A stretch of DNA of 64,000 nucleotides, taken from the NCBI GenBank assembly GCA_022601195.1, contig JAHZIX010000043.1, positions 1 to 64,000 on the forward strand. The letters are read 5' to 3'. Position 1 is the stretch's first letter, and every line of letters begins with the position of its first letter. Under the pieces are notes generated by a model. That model was not told the origin of the DNA and searched no databases. It was given only the letters and a program-made list of their open reading frames with translations. This document shows positions 35,584-44,313 of this stretch, one piece after another. The position numbers were made by a program, and so were the translations under genes. The DNA is from Deltaproteobacteria bacterium. GTDB taxonomy: Bacteria; Acidobacteriota; Thermoanaerobaculia; Multivoradales; JAHZIX01.

Positions 35584-36201
35584 CCTCTCACCAGGTGATA
35601 CCGGAGCTCCTCACCCCAACCGGGCTCAAAAGCCACCCTCTCGCTACCCCCATGCCCAGGCCAAGAAGTCTCGGCCCCCGTTGCGGGCCCCCGGCCCGAT
35701 TCCATAAAACGCGCTGACCCAGTCACTACGTCCACCTGGGACCGGAAAAGGAACCTCGCCCTTCCAGGGTGACTCGAGTCCCGGAGAACCGTCCCAATCT
35801 GGTGGTCCGGACCGGGACCTCCTGCTGGCTCGATTCGATTCCTGAGCTACCTCTATCCCTCTCGTTGTCGAGTTCTCCAGCCCCCTGAGAAGAGCCATAG
35901 AAACGACCAAATCGAGAGCATTTCACCAAGAAATTCTCTGAATTTTCTCCTAGCAGGAATACAGATAAGAGGCGTTTTGTTCTACCGCGCTTTCGAAGAA
36001 ACGGGCAATCGGGTCTGTTGAATCGGAGCTTCAAGGTAGTGGATTTCGCGAAGGGGAAGTCCCCCAAAAAGGACCTCTATACCTCGCCAAAGCAGCTGCA
36101 GAAAAAATTTAAGCCCCTAAGAATCAATGATTTAAGACCAACTCTCTCAAACACCGAAAAAACTTGGCATCTCCGTTGCAGTAACTATTGACCGGAATTG
36201 C

Positions 36202-36230
36202 TTGACAGAGGGTCCACTTACTCCTCTAAG
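36202..36230 (+). promoter_or_regulatory. Sigma-70-type promoter of TonB receptor 2
   Basis: A perfect -35 TTGACA (36202-36207) is followed at 17 bp by TCTAAG (36225-36230, four of six matches to TATAAT) in an AT-rich region. The expected transcript would start near 36237, giving a leader of about 100 bases that contains the two hairpins. Confidence 0.55.
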
Positions 36231-36278
36231 CATATTCTTTTGCTGAGTGAGCGTCAGTCCTTGATGCTCAAAGAGAAT

Positions 36279-36330
36279 CCCCATAATGCCTTGGGGTAAT
36301 TATTAGATCTGGCTAATACAGCCAAGGAGG
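36279..36330 (+). promoter_or_regulatory. 5' leader of TonB receptor 2: two hairpins and Shine-Dalgarno
   Basis: A CCCC...GGGG stem (36279-36296) is followed 14 bases later by GGCT-AATAC-AGCC (36311-36323), which abuts AAGGAGG (36324-36330), six bases before the ATG. The loop sequences differ from those before receptor 1 while the stem positions are kept, which is what a conserved RNA structure would show. Confidence 0.55.
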
Positions 36331-36336
36331 ATCTAC

Positions 36337-39300
36337 ATGAAGCAGAGCCTAGCTCTCCTCACCCTCGCGTTTTTGTTGATGCCGTCACTGGCATACGGCC
36401 AAGCGCAGAAGGGCTCTATTTCGGTGACCGTTGAAGCTCAGGATGGTAGCCGAATTCCCGGCGTTACCGTCGAAGCGGGCTCCAACGAAACCCTCACAAA
36501 ACGGACCGCTATTACAGACCAGGACGGCGTCGCAGTTCTGGCCGCCTTGGATCCGGCTGCCAACTACCTCGTGTCTACGGCTCTCGATGGTTTCAATGGC
36601 TCTCGCAATGAAAACGTTCTGGTCAAGGCTGGCGCAACGACTCCCATCCGGGTCTCTCTCAGTCTCGCTACCGTCACCGAGGAGGTGGTCGTGACCGCCG
36701 AATCGCCGGTTGTCGACGTGACCTCCGCTTTGGTGGGTCAAGAGATCACCCTCGAACTAACAGAAGCTCTGCCGACGGCGCGCAGCTACCAGGACTATCT
36801 ACAGCTGGTTCCTGGTGTTCAAGCAACGGTCGGCTCCAGCGCCAACCCGGCCTCCCGCTCTGGTATCAACTACAGTGATATCGGCGGCGACGTCGGAGGC
36901 TCTAGTGACAACTTCTACTATTTCGAAGGCGTCAACGTCACCGACAACGTGACCGGCACCTTCGGCGCCAATCTCAATACCGAGATCATCCAGGAGCAAT
37001 CCGTTCTCACCGGTGGTTTGCCCTCCGAGTTCGTCGGCGCTACCGGCCTGGTCTCCAACGTCATCACCAAGAGTGGCGGCAACGAGTTCTCCGGTTCCGT
37101 CAACTACTTCTTCCAGGACGACAGCTTGGTAGCCGACAACGACCACGAAGAGGACTCGAGCTTCTCTACCTTTGACACGGCCCTCACCATCGGTGGTCCC
37201 ATCGTCCAGGACAAGGCCTGGTTCTTCGCTTCTTACCGCAACGTCAACCGGGAAGAGGACGTCGTCGACAACGATGGTAACTTCCAGCGCACCCCGGAGC
37301 GGGATGCGGACCAGACCTTCGCCAAGATCACCTGGGCAGCGACCAAGAGTGATCTCATCTCCGGTCTCTTCCTGAGCGATCCTCAGGAACAGAACGGTCG
37401 CTTCAACAACGATCTCACCAACGCTCGCGACTTCGCCCGTGAACAGGGTGGAGACCGCTACTCCATCAACTACTCCCGCGTCTGGAGCTCCCTGGTATTC
37501 GACCTGGGATTCTCAAGCCACGAAGGCAAACTCGACGATGCGCCGAGCGCCTTTACCTCTAATGGATCCCGCAACGACGTAGCGTTTCTCTTCGGTGACG
37601 ACCACTCGGCTGCCGATGATCAGGGCGGCGGTTACGGCTTCACTCTCGAAGACCAGCGCGACAACGAGGCCTTCAAGGGTTCTGCTGAGTATCTGGCTTC
37701 TTCGTCTTGGGGAGATCACACTCTCAAGGGCGGCATCGAGCTCGCAGAGAACACCAACGTCCGCAACAACCTGACGATCGGTAATGCTCAGTACGCTTCT
37801 CTTGGTGCCCGCTATGCCGGCGCCGGAGCAACCCTGGCAAACATCGTCGACAGCGCTACCAACCTGCAGTTCGACTCTTCCGCCGTGAACGACTTCAACG
37901 GCTTCATCAGCACCGTCAACGGCCTGGCTCAGACAGACCGGGACGCTGTTTATGCAGCTCTCGATTCCGATCGGGACGGTGCCATCTCGGTGGCGGAGCT
38001 GGATGCCAACCTCACCTTCGACACGCTGAACTCTGAAACCAACGACGGTACCCTGTTTTACGATCGCACCGTCCAAACCATCGACGGCGCCCAGGAGACC
38101 ATGTCAGAGGGCACCACTTTCTACCTGCAAGACAACTGGCAGTATGGAAAATTCAGCGCCAACGTTGGTGTTCGGGCCGAAGAGTGGAAGCACTTCGCCA
38201 CCACTGGAGAAGAGATCTTCACCTTCGACACGGAATACGCTCCCCGGGTCAGCCTGGTCTACGACCTCAAGGGCGATGGCCGCCAGCGCCTTTCCGCGTA
38301 CTACGGTCGCTACTATGACCCGATCCGCAACAACATGACCAACTTCGCCGGCAGCATTTCTGGCCGGACCCGCGAAGAACAGGTACGGGTCGACGTCGAT
38401 GGATTCAACGACTGGGTCACCTATCGGACCCGCGGCGGCGCTACCCAGCCCGACGCTTTCTTCGCCCCGTCGACCCAGACCCCTTACACGGAAGAGGTTC
38501 AACTCGGTTACAAAATCGATCTGGGCCGCAACATGAGCTTCGAGACCAACCTGATCACTCGTGAAACTCAGGACGTCCTCGAAGACTACGATCTGCCTCT
38601 CTACGCTTTCCGGGATGACGGCACCACCGACTACCCGGGTGACCTCTCGAGCCCCGACTCTCTGTTCTTGGGCCTCGAGTACTTTGGCTACTCCTCCTTC
38701 CCGGTGGACGGCAACGGCAACTCAGCCAACTTCATCATCGCCACTCTGGAAGGTGGGGAACGCAGCTGGGACGGTATTGAGCTGGTCTTCCGCAAGCGCA
38801 TGAGCAATAACTGGCAGATGCTCGCCTCCTACAACTACGCGGACGGAGAAGGCAACACCAACTCCGACTCCAATGCGGACTTCCAGGGAGACGTCATTTG
38901 GCTCGATCCTCGGGCACCCAACCAGCAGGGTCCCCAGCCGGGCTTGGTGGAGCACCTGTTCAAGGTCGCTGGTACCTACCAGTTCGACAACGGTATTTCC
39001 CTGGGTGGTAAGTACCGCTGGAACTCTGGCGCCTTGGCCAGCAACTCCTTCCGCACTTCGGGACGGAACATCCCTTGCCGGGTGGCCCGCACCGCGTGTG
39101 GTACTTCCGATATCCCGACCTTCGACTTCGCCGGCACCACCCAAGCGTGGATCCAGCCCGGTAACGTCGGTGGTTTCGAGAATCCCAGCTACGGCATCCT
39201 CGACCTGAGACTGTCGTACCTGTGGCGCCTCGGAGGCCGCTGGGAAGCCGATTTCTTCCTGGACGTCTTCAACGCTCTCGACGAGCAGGACATCACTCAA

Positions 39301-39402
39301 TCCCAGACCTTGGTTGCGGGTAGAGATGGCGTCGAGTTCGGAGAGGGTCTCGAGTTCGTAGAGCCCCAGCGGTTCTTCCTGGGAGCGCGCTTGCGCTTCT
39401 AG
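36337..39402 (+). CDS. TonB-dependent outer-membrane receptor 2 (paralogue of receptor 1)
   Basis: A 1021-aa receptor with the same order of parts as receptor 1: signal peptide to about residue 21, carboxypeptidase-regulatory-like domain, TonB-box-like TEEVVVTA, plug and barrel ending FFLGARLRF. Similarity is high along most of the length. The clearest differences are in the region around residues 485-560 and in a surface segment near the C-terminus that carries two Cys (IPCRVARTACGT). A canonical EF-hand loop, DSDRDGAISVAE (from residue 543), sits at the equivalent place to that of receptor 1. It has its own promoter, leader and terminator, so it is probably expressed alone. The substrate is unknown. 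Confidence 0.9.
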   Translation: MKQSLALLTLAFLLMPSLAYGQAQKGSISVTVEAQDGSRIPGVTVEAGSNETLTKRTAITDQDGVAVLAALDPAANYLVSTALDGFNGSRNENVLVKAGATTPIRVSLSLATVTEEVVVTAESPVVDVTSALVGQEITLELTEALPTARSYQDYLQLVPGVQATVGSSANPASRSGINYSDIGGDVGGSSDNFYYFEGVNVTDNVTGTFGANLNTEIIQEQSVLTGGLPSEFVGATGLVSNVITKSGGNEFSGSVNYFFQDDSLVADNDHEEDSSFSTFDTALTIGGPIVQDKAWFFASYRNVNREEDVVDNDGNFQRTPERDADQTFAKITWAATKSDLISGLFLSDPQEQNGRFNNDLTNARDFAREQGGDRYSINYSRVWSSLVFDLGFSSHEGKLDDAPSAFTSNGSRNDVAFLFGDDHSAADDQGGGYGFTLEDQRDNEAFKGSAEYLASSSWGDHTLKGGIELAENTNVRNNLTIGNAQYASLGARYAGAGATLANIVDSATNLQFDSSAVNDFNGFISTVNGLAQTDRDAVYAALDSDRDGAISVAELDANLTFDTLNSETNDGTLFYDRTVQTIDGAQETMSEGTTFYLQDNWQYGKFSANVGVRAEEWKHFATTGEEIFTFDTEYAPRVSLVYDLKGDGRQRLSAYYGRYYDPIRNNMTNFAGSISGRTREEQVRVDVDGFNDWVTYRTRGGATQPDAFFAPSTQTPYTEEVQLGYKIDLGRNMSFETNLITRETQDVLEDYDLPLYAFRDDGTTDYPGDLSSPDSLFLGLEYFGYSSFPVDGNGNSANFIIATLEGGERSWDGIELVFRKRMSNNWQMLASYNYADGEGNTNSDSNADFQGDVIWLDPRAPNQQGPQPGLVEHLFKVAGTYQFDNGISLGGKYRWNSGALASNSFRTSGRNIPCRVARTACGTSDIPTFDFAGTTQAWIQPGNVGGFENPSYGILDLRLSYLWRLGGRWEADFFLDVFNALDEQDITQSQTLVAGRDGVEFGEGLEFVEPQRFFLGARLRF

Positions 39403-39429
39403 TCCGCTGCCTCTAAACGTTCCCGGAAG

Positions 39430-39460
39430 AGAGAGGGCCTATATCGGGCCCTCTCTTTTC
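39430..39460. terminator. Terminator between TonB receptor 2 and convergent gene
   Basis: Stem GAGAGGGCC/GGCCCTCTC (39431-39455) with a short loop and a T-rich tract on the plus strand. It lies 28 bp after the receptor stop and 19 bp before the stop of the convergent minus-strand gene, so it may serve both. Confidence 0.9.
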
Positions 39461-39473
39461 TTTTTCTGTCGGT

Positions 39474-40757
39474 TCAGGGAATCAGCTGCACGGTCTCTGG
39501 GGCTCGGTCCGTGAGCTCGATCTGCTGGGGTAGAAGTCGGCCCTCGAGCCACACCACAAATTGCGAGTCCAGAGACTCAGCCATCCTTGTTGCCACCTCT
39601 CCCAAGTTGCTGTAGATCAGACCAGAGTTCTCCAAAGGCGCCTGCCCCGCCTCGTCCGGCCGAAGCCAAACGAAAAATGGAACGCGGAGACTCTCCATAT
39701 AGGCCGCCACGTCCTGCAAGCCCAGACGGCTGTGATCGATCGTCTCCGGGTCCAGGAGAACTAGCACCGCGCGAGCGACTCCCGACTGGGCCGCCAGCTT
39801 GCCCGCCACTGCCGCCGAGTCGAAGATGCGCTGCTTCTGTCCCGTTCGCCCTTTCGGACCTCGTTGACGCAGAAGAGTGGATAAAAGCCCCCGGCGCCGC
39901 CACCGATCGGCCAGCTGATAAGGCTTGAAAATTGCCGTGGAAACCGCTCCTTGCCACTGAAACTCAGGCACGGTACCCAGGAAGTACAATTCACTATCGG
40001 ATTCTCGCTTTCGTCGATTCAACTTGCGAACGGAAAGCTCAGACCTAAGAGGCGCCGTCAATCTCTCCGGCAGGTTCAGATCGCGAATCACATAGATGGA
40101 CTCCCCTCCCTCTTTCAACGAGAAAACTCGAAGGGGAACTCTTGAAGCCTCAAACCATTGGTGCATTTCGTCCACTTGAAAATCCATTCTGTCCACCTGT
40201 AGGAAAAGAGGGATGGCGGTGAGGTCACTGCTCACTCGCTCACCAAAAACACCACCGAAGCTCAGTGCTGCCGTCGCTTCAAGGCCGGCGTGAAAGCCCA
40301 GGTGCGCCTCTAAGCTGTGGGGCTTTCCGGCATCGTAGTGGGGTAAATCAAAGGCTCCCTCGTTATTGACTTCCACCTGTTGACCATCAAACTGAACCTT
40401 GACCGTCAGAGGACGGGAACCGTCAAAGGACTGCCAATGTAGCCTTGCTCGCCGTGGAGGCCAGTCTTCTCCGTTGCCAAGAGAAAGACGTGCCTCCACC
40501 AGACCCCGGCCAAAATTCACCCACTGGCGAGCTTCACCCAGACTGCCTCCAGTTGCATCCAGGGAAATCGCTACCAATTCGTGGGGCTGCAAGCCCTCTC
40601 CGAAATCCAGAGGAGTCCGCCAAGGAGGTTCCTCGAGTCGCTGAACCAACTGGCCATCGAGAAATAGCTCGATCGCGGCAACCTGGGAGCTGGCGGTCAG
40701 CTCAACAACCTGCTCGCCCACGACGAGGGCTAGAAATAGAGACACAAATTCGATCAT
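39474..40757 (-). CDS. Exported protein with Ig-like N-domain and degenerate VWA-like tail
   Basis: A 427-aa protein with a short signal peptide (about 1-15). Residues 18-80 resemble a small Ig-like beta domain (VELTASSQVAAIELFLDG), as in the N-terminal region of some VWFA-related proteins. The last 130 residues (RIFDSAAVAGKLAAQSGVA, VLVLLDPETIDHSRLGL, RVPFFVWLRP) read like the second half of a VWA domain without a metal site. I do not recognise a named family. The ATG at 40757 has AAGGAGG six bases upstream. It is convergent with TonB receptor 2. Confidence 0.6.
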   Translation of the reverse strand: MIEFVSLFLALVVGEQVVELTASSQVAAIELFLDGQLVQRLEEPPWRTPLDFGEGLQPHELVAISLDATGGSLGEARQWVNFGRGLVEARLSLGNGEDWPPRRARLHWQSFDGSRPLTVKVQFDGQQVEVNNEGAFDLPHYDAGKPHSLEAHLGFHAGLEATAALSFGGVFGERVSSDLTAIPLFLQVDRMDFQVDEMHQWFEASRVPLRVFSLKEGGESIYVIRDLNLPERLTAPLRSELSVRKLNRRKRESDSELYFLGTVPEFQWQGAVSTAIFKPYQLADRWRRRGLLSTLLRQRGPKGRTGQKQRIFDSAAVAGKLAAQSGVARAVLVLLDPETIDHSRLGLQDVAAYMESLRVPFFVWLRPDEAGQAPLENSGLIYSNLGEVATRMAESLDSQFVVWLEGRLLPQQIELTDRAPETVQLIP

Positions 40758-41056
40758 GGTAGGCCTCCTTGAACTCAGGCCACTTCCTTGGCCTTCGGGG
40801 AATTAGTTCTCTGTGCCTCTAAGAAGTTCACAGAAGGCTCGTTTCCCGTTCCCTTGCGACGCCCCGCCAAACTGGACCCATTGAGAGGCCACTGATAGGA
40901 TCTCGGCGATTCCAGGAAGGCATTCGATGGAACCTCAGTAGATCGCTCCAGGAAAACTGGATCTGGGGATCAAACGCCTTCGATCGTTCTCTAGCCGCTT
41001 AGAATCACAATCTTCGACCAAACCCCAGTCGCCGTCACGACCATCGACGATCAGCT
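40758..41056. other. Divergent spacer before the carbamoyltransferase operon
   Basis: A 299-bp region between divergent genes. A 6-bp stem AGGCCA/TGGCCT (40777-40794) lies in the leader of the minus-strand gene. I see no clear promoter hexamers for the plus-strand operon and no coding signal. Confidence 0.4.
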
Positions 41057-41554
41057 ATGACCGAACGACCGAATTCTGACCAAAATCCCAGTTCTGAACC
41101 CGCCCTCCGAGGCGCCCAGGCTGCGTGGAACCGATCCCTTGACCCAGCCAGGGAGCTGGAGGAGCAGATTCCCGCTCTACGTCGCCAAGGAATGCTGCAA
41201 GGAATCATTGGAGCCGCCATCGGCGTGCTGATCTTCCTTTTCTGGCACCGCAATATGGCTTTCGTTGTCTGGACTCTCTCCTCTCTGACCGTGCTCACGG
41301 CTATCCTTTCCCCACAGGGGCTCTACCGGCGGCTGCTCAAGGCCATCGAAGCTCTCGGCCACGTCATCGGCAGAGTGCTCACGGTCGTTCTGCTCGTCCC
41401 TCTATACCTCCTCTTCTTCACGCCCTTTGGAGGATTGCTTCGTCGAGGCCGACGAGACCGTATGAAGCGTTGGTACGAAGCTGACGCACAGACCTACTGG
41501 CAGCCACGAGACGCTCCGTCCAAAGGCCTCGAGCGCTACGAGCGGCAATTCTGA
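41057..41554 (+). CDS. SxtJ-family small membrane protein
   Basis: A 165-aa protein with a polar N-terminus and two or three membrane segments (about 47-65, 68-85 and 105-125), then a basic, Tyr/Trp-rich tail (RRGRRDRMKRWYEADAQTYWQP). The size, layout and position directly before a NodU/TobZ-type carbamoyltransferase match SxtJ, which lies next to the carbamoyltransferase SxtI in saxitoxin clusters and also occurs outside them. Its stop and the next start share a base (TGATG), so translation is coupled. Function is unknown; membrane recruitment of the transferase is a guess. Confidence 0.72.
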   Translation: MTERPNSDQNPSSEPALRGAQAAWNRSLDPARELEEQIPALRRQGMLQGIIGAAIGVLIFLFWHRNMAFVVWTLSSLTVLTAILSPQGLYRRLLKAIEALGHVIGRVLTVVLLVPLYLLFFTPFGGLLRRGRRDRMKRWYEADAQTYWQPRDAPSKGLERYERQF

Positions 41555-43392
41555 TGCGACACATTCTCGGCATTAGCGCCTTCTACCACGACTCTGCTGC
41601 CTGCCTGTTGAGTGACGGCGAGATCGTTGCGGCAGCCCAGGAGGAACGCTTCACCCGCAAGAAGCACGATGCGAGCTTTCCAAGTCTTGCTGCTCGCTAT
41701 TGCTTGGCCGAGGGAGGCGTCGAGCCTGGACAACTCGACGCGGTGGTCTTCTACGACAAACCTCTGCTGAAATTTCATCGAATTCTCGAGACCTATCTGA
41801 GCGTTGCCCCCCGTGGGCTCCAGTCGTATCTCAAGGCTCTCCCCCTTTGGCTTCGCGAAAAGCTGTGGGTGACTCCGGAAATAGAGACTGCCCTCGAAAC
41901 CAGTGGTATCGGCAAGCCCACTGGGGGGATTTACTTTACCGAGCATCACGAATCTCACGCCGCCAGCGCTTTCTTTCCCTCTCCCTTCGAACGAGCTGCC
42001 ACCCTCACTTTGGACGGAGTGGGCGAATGGGCCACGGCTACCATCGGGGTTGGTGAAGGGGGACGACTGAAACTGGTTGAGGAGATTGAGTTTCCTCACT
42101 CCTTGGGTCTGCTCTATTCGGCATTCACCTACTTCACCGGCTTTCGGGTCAACTCCGGCGAGTACAAGCTCATGGGCCTCGCCCCTTATGGGGAGCCCAT
42201 CTACAAAGACAAAATTCTCGAAGAAATCCTGGATCTCAAAGAGGACGGCTCCTTCCGGCTCAACATGGCCTATTTCGACTACCTGAGCGGCTTGGTGATG
42301 ACCAGCTCCCGGTTCAGCAAGCTCTTCGACGGGCCACCCCGAGCCGCCGAAAGTCCGATCACCAAGCGAGAGATGGATCTGGCTCGGTCCATTCAGGCCG
42401 TGACCGAAGAGATCGTGCTGCGCATCGGTCGTTACACCCGCGAATCCACCGGTATGAACAACCTCTGCCTGGCGGGCGGAGTGGCTCTCAACTGCGTCGC
42501 CAACGGCCATTTGCTCCGCTCTGGAATCTTCGACCGGATTTGGATTCAACCCGCAGCAGGGGATGCTGGTGGCGCCGTCGGTGCCGCTCTAGCTCTCTGG
42601 CACAACGGCCTTGAAAAGCCCCGATCGAGCCCTCAGCAACCGGACTCCATGAAGGGTGCCTACCTGGGTCCCCGCTTTCCTCTGGAGCTGATTCGCAGCT
42701 ATCTAGACGAAAAAGGATACGTCTATCGGGAGGTCTCTGAGGAGCAATGGCCCGGGGAAGTCGCTGCCCAAATCGCAGAGGAGAAGGTCGTTGGCCTCTT
42801 CCATGGCCGCATGGAATTCGGCCCTCGAGCTCTTGGCAATCGGTCTATCATCGGAGACCCTCGGTCGCCGAAGATGCAATCCATCATGAATCTCAAAATC
42901 AAGTACCGAGAGAGCTTTCGTCCCTTCGCTCCTTCTTGCCTCGAAGAAAGAATCAGCGACTTTTTCGAAATCGATTGCCCGTCTCCCTACATGCTACTGG
43001 TCGCCCAGGTACAAGAGGGGCGCTGCACACCGTTGGTCGGCGATGAAGAGTCTTTAGATCTTCACGAATGGGTCAACCGCCCCCGTTCCGATGTGCCAGC
43101 CATCACCCACGTCGACCACTCCGCACGGATCCAGTCCGTGAGCCGAGAGACCAACCCTCGCTATCACTCCCTCATCTCAGCCTTCGAGAATCTCACTGGA
43201 TATGGCATTGTCATCAACACAAGTTTTAATGTTCGGGGCGAACCCATCGTATGTACTCCAGAGGATGCCTATCGCTGCTTCATGCGAACAGAGATGGACA
43301 CTCTCGTTCTGGAGAATTTCATACTAGAGAAAAAGGCTCAGCCAAACTGGCAGGATAAGGAAAATTGGCGCGTGACCTTTGCCCTGGATTGA
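41554..43392 (+). CDS. NodU/TobZ/SxtI-type carbamoyltransferase
   Basis: A 612-aa enzyme. It has an N-terminal Kae1-like half with ISAFYHDSAACLL (7-19) and the metal-binding HHESHA (131-136), and a C-terminal carbamoyltransferase half with GRMEFGPRALGNRSI and NVRGEPIVCTPEDAY. It transfers a carbamoyl group from carbamoyl phosphate, through carbamoyl-AMP, to a hydroxyl of an acceptor, which may be a sugar, antibiotic or lipid headgroup. It is framed by an SxtJ-like and a DUF5989-like membrane protein, as in the sxtI-J-K arrangement. The acceptor cannot be read from sequence; no glycosyltransferase or polyketide gene is adjacent. Confidence 0.9.
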   Translation: MRHILGISAFYHDSAACLLSDGEIVAAAQEERFTRKKHDASFPSLAARYCLAEGGVEPGQLDAVVFYDKPLLKFHRILETYLSVAPRGLQSYLKALPLWLREKLWVTPEIETALETSGIGKPTGGIYFTEHHESHAASAFFPSPFERAATLTLDGVGEWATATIGVGEGGRLKLVEEIEFPHSLGLLYSAFTYFTGFRVNSGEYKLMGLAPYGEPIYKDKILEEILDLKEDGSFRLNMAYFDYLSGLVMTSSRFSKLFDGPPRAAESPITKREMDLARSIQAVTEEIVLRIGRYTRESTGMNNLCLAGGVALNCVANGHLLRSGIFDRIWIQPAAGDAGGAVGAALALWHNGLEKPRSSPQQPDSMKGAYLGPRFPLELIRSYLDEKGYVYREVSEEQWPGEVAAQIAEEKVVGLFHGRMEFGPRALGNRSIIGDPRSPKMQSIMNLKIKYRESFRPFAPSCLEERISDFFEIDCPSPYMLLVAQVQEGRCTPLVGDEESLDLHEWVNRPRSDVPAITHVDHSARIQSVSRETNPRYHSLISAFENLTGYGIVINTSFNVRGEPIVCTPEDAYRCFMRTEMDTLVLENFILEKKAQPNWQDKENWRVTFALD

Positions 43393-43420
43393 GAAGACTT
43401 CTGGAACAAGGATAGGACCC

Positions 43421-43585
43421 ATGAGCAAACTACGTCACAGCGGTGCTCTGTTCAAAGAGTTTCTTCGCTTTGCCCGAGCCCACAAAGCGTATTGGATCAT
43501 CCCTCTACTGCTCGTACTGGGCCTCATGACTCTTTTGATCGTGGCTGGCCAATCGTCAGCACCGTTCATCTACACGCTGTTCTAG
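43421..43585 (+). CDS. DUF5989/SxtK-like single-helix membrane peptide
   Basis: A 54-aa peptide: a basic amphipathic start (SGALFKEFLRFARAHKAYW), one membrane helix (about 25-43) and a short tail. It matches the tiny protein that follows carbamoyltransferases as DUF5989/SxtK. ATG 43421 has AAGGATAGG upstream; a longer frame from 43379 starts inside the carbamoyltransferase gene and is less likely. It probably works with the SxtJ-like protein at the membrane. Confidence 0.75.
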   Translation: MSKLRHSGALFKEFLRFARAHKAYWIIPLLLVLGLMTLLIVAGQSSAPFIYTLF

Positions 43586-43623
43586 AAAGCGCTCTCTCAG
43601 GGAGCGCAGACGGGAGATGTGCC

Positions 43624-44313
43624 GTGACCATCGATGAGTTCCGCCGGCAACTCGTGGAACACCAATGCACGCACCTCTTCGTCGATCTCGATGACACTCT
43701 GCTGGACGGCGACTCACTCCCTTGGTTTTGCCGCTATTTGTTGCGCCGACACTTTCATCAACCGAGCTTCCACCTTCGAGTCTCGGCCCCCTTGCTGCTC
43801 GCCGCCACCAGGCTGCGACCAGCTGCCTCTTTCAAACCGAGCCTGGCCCGGTTCTTCGAAGGCTGGGACCAGGAGGTTGTTCAGAAACTGGGCTCTGAGT
43901 TCACCGACTCTGAACTCGAAGCTCGAATACGCCCGGATCTCGGAAGGCTGCTGAGAGACGCCCAGGAAAGACAGACTCATTTGGTCCTCGCCACCGCCTC
44001 TCTGGATCTTTACTGCCAACCTTTGGCGCAGCGGCTGGGAATCGACACCCTCCTCTCCACCGAGCTCGGCTATGAAAACGGCGTTTGTACCGGGAAGTTG
44101 AAGACTCCCAACTGTAAAGGCATGAACAAGCTGTCCCGGGTCCAAGACTTCTGCACCAACTACCGAGTAGATCCCAGAGGCTGCGCCTTCCTCTCCGATC
44201 ACCAGAGCGACATCCCTTGCTTCGAGCTGGTAGGCCTGCCAGCCGTTGTCAGCCCGAGCCACCAACTCAGGGAGCTCGCCCAGGGTCAAGGGATTCCGGA
44301 GCTCGAAGTATGA
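43624..44313 (+). CDS. HAD-superfamily phosphatase (subfamily IB-like)
   Basis: A 229-aa HAD hydrolase with motif I DLDDT (21-25), motif II in LVLATASLD, and the motif III/IV region SDHQSDIPCFE. The cap placement and length fit the phosphoserine-phosphatase/CicA-like IB group. The GTG start at 43624 is supported by GGGAG seven bases upstream; the longer frame begins inside the upstream peptide gene. Its stop overlaps the next ATG (ATGA), so it is part of the same operon. The substrate is unknown. Confidence 0.82.
   Translation: MTIDEFRRQLVEHQCTHLFVDLDDTLLDGDSLPWFCRYLLRRHFHQPSFHLRVSAPLLLAATRLRPAASFKPSLARFFEGWDQEVVQKLGSEFTDSELEARIRPDLGRLLRDAQERQTHLVLATASLDLYCQPLAQRLGIDTLLSTELGYENGVCTGKLKTPNCKGMNKLSRVQDFCTNYRVDPRGCAFLSDHQSDIPCFELVGLPAVVSPSHQLRELAQGQGIPELEV

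Larger units (their letters stand above)
35584..36336. other. Long intergenic region before TonB receptor 2
   Basis: A 753-bp spacer between same-strand genes. The first half shows no open frame with family resemblance and no RNA gene I can recognise. The second half turns AT-rich and carries a TCCACTTACTCCT motif (36213-36225) shared with the region before receptor 1, a good promoter, and the leader hairpins. Confidence 0.5.

Noticed and set aside
35584..36200. A tRNA or small RNA gene in the long spacer
   Set aside because: A T-arm-like stretch near 35828 has no matching acceptor, D or anticodon arms, and no hairpin-plus-T-tract terminator was found.
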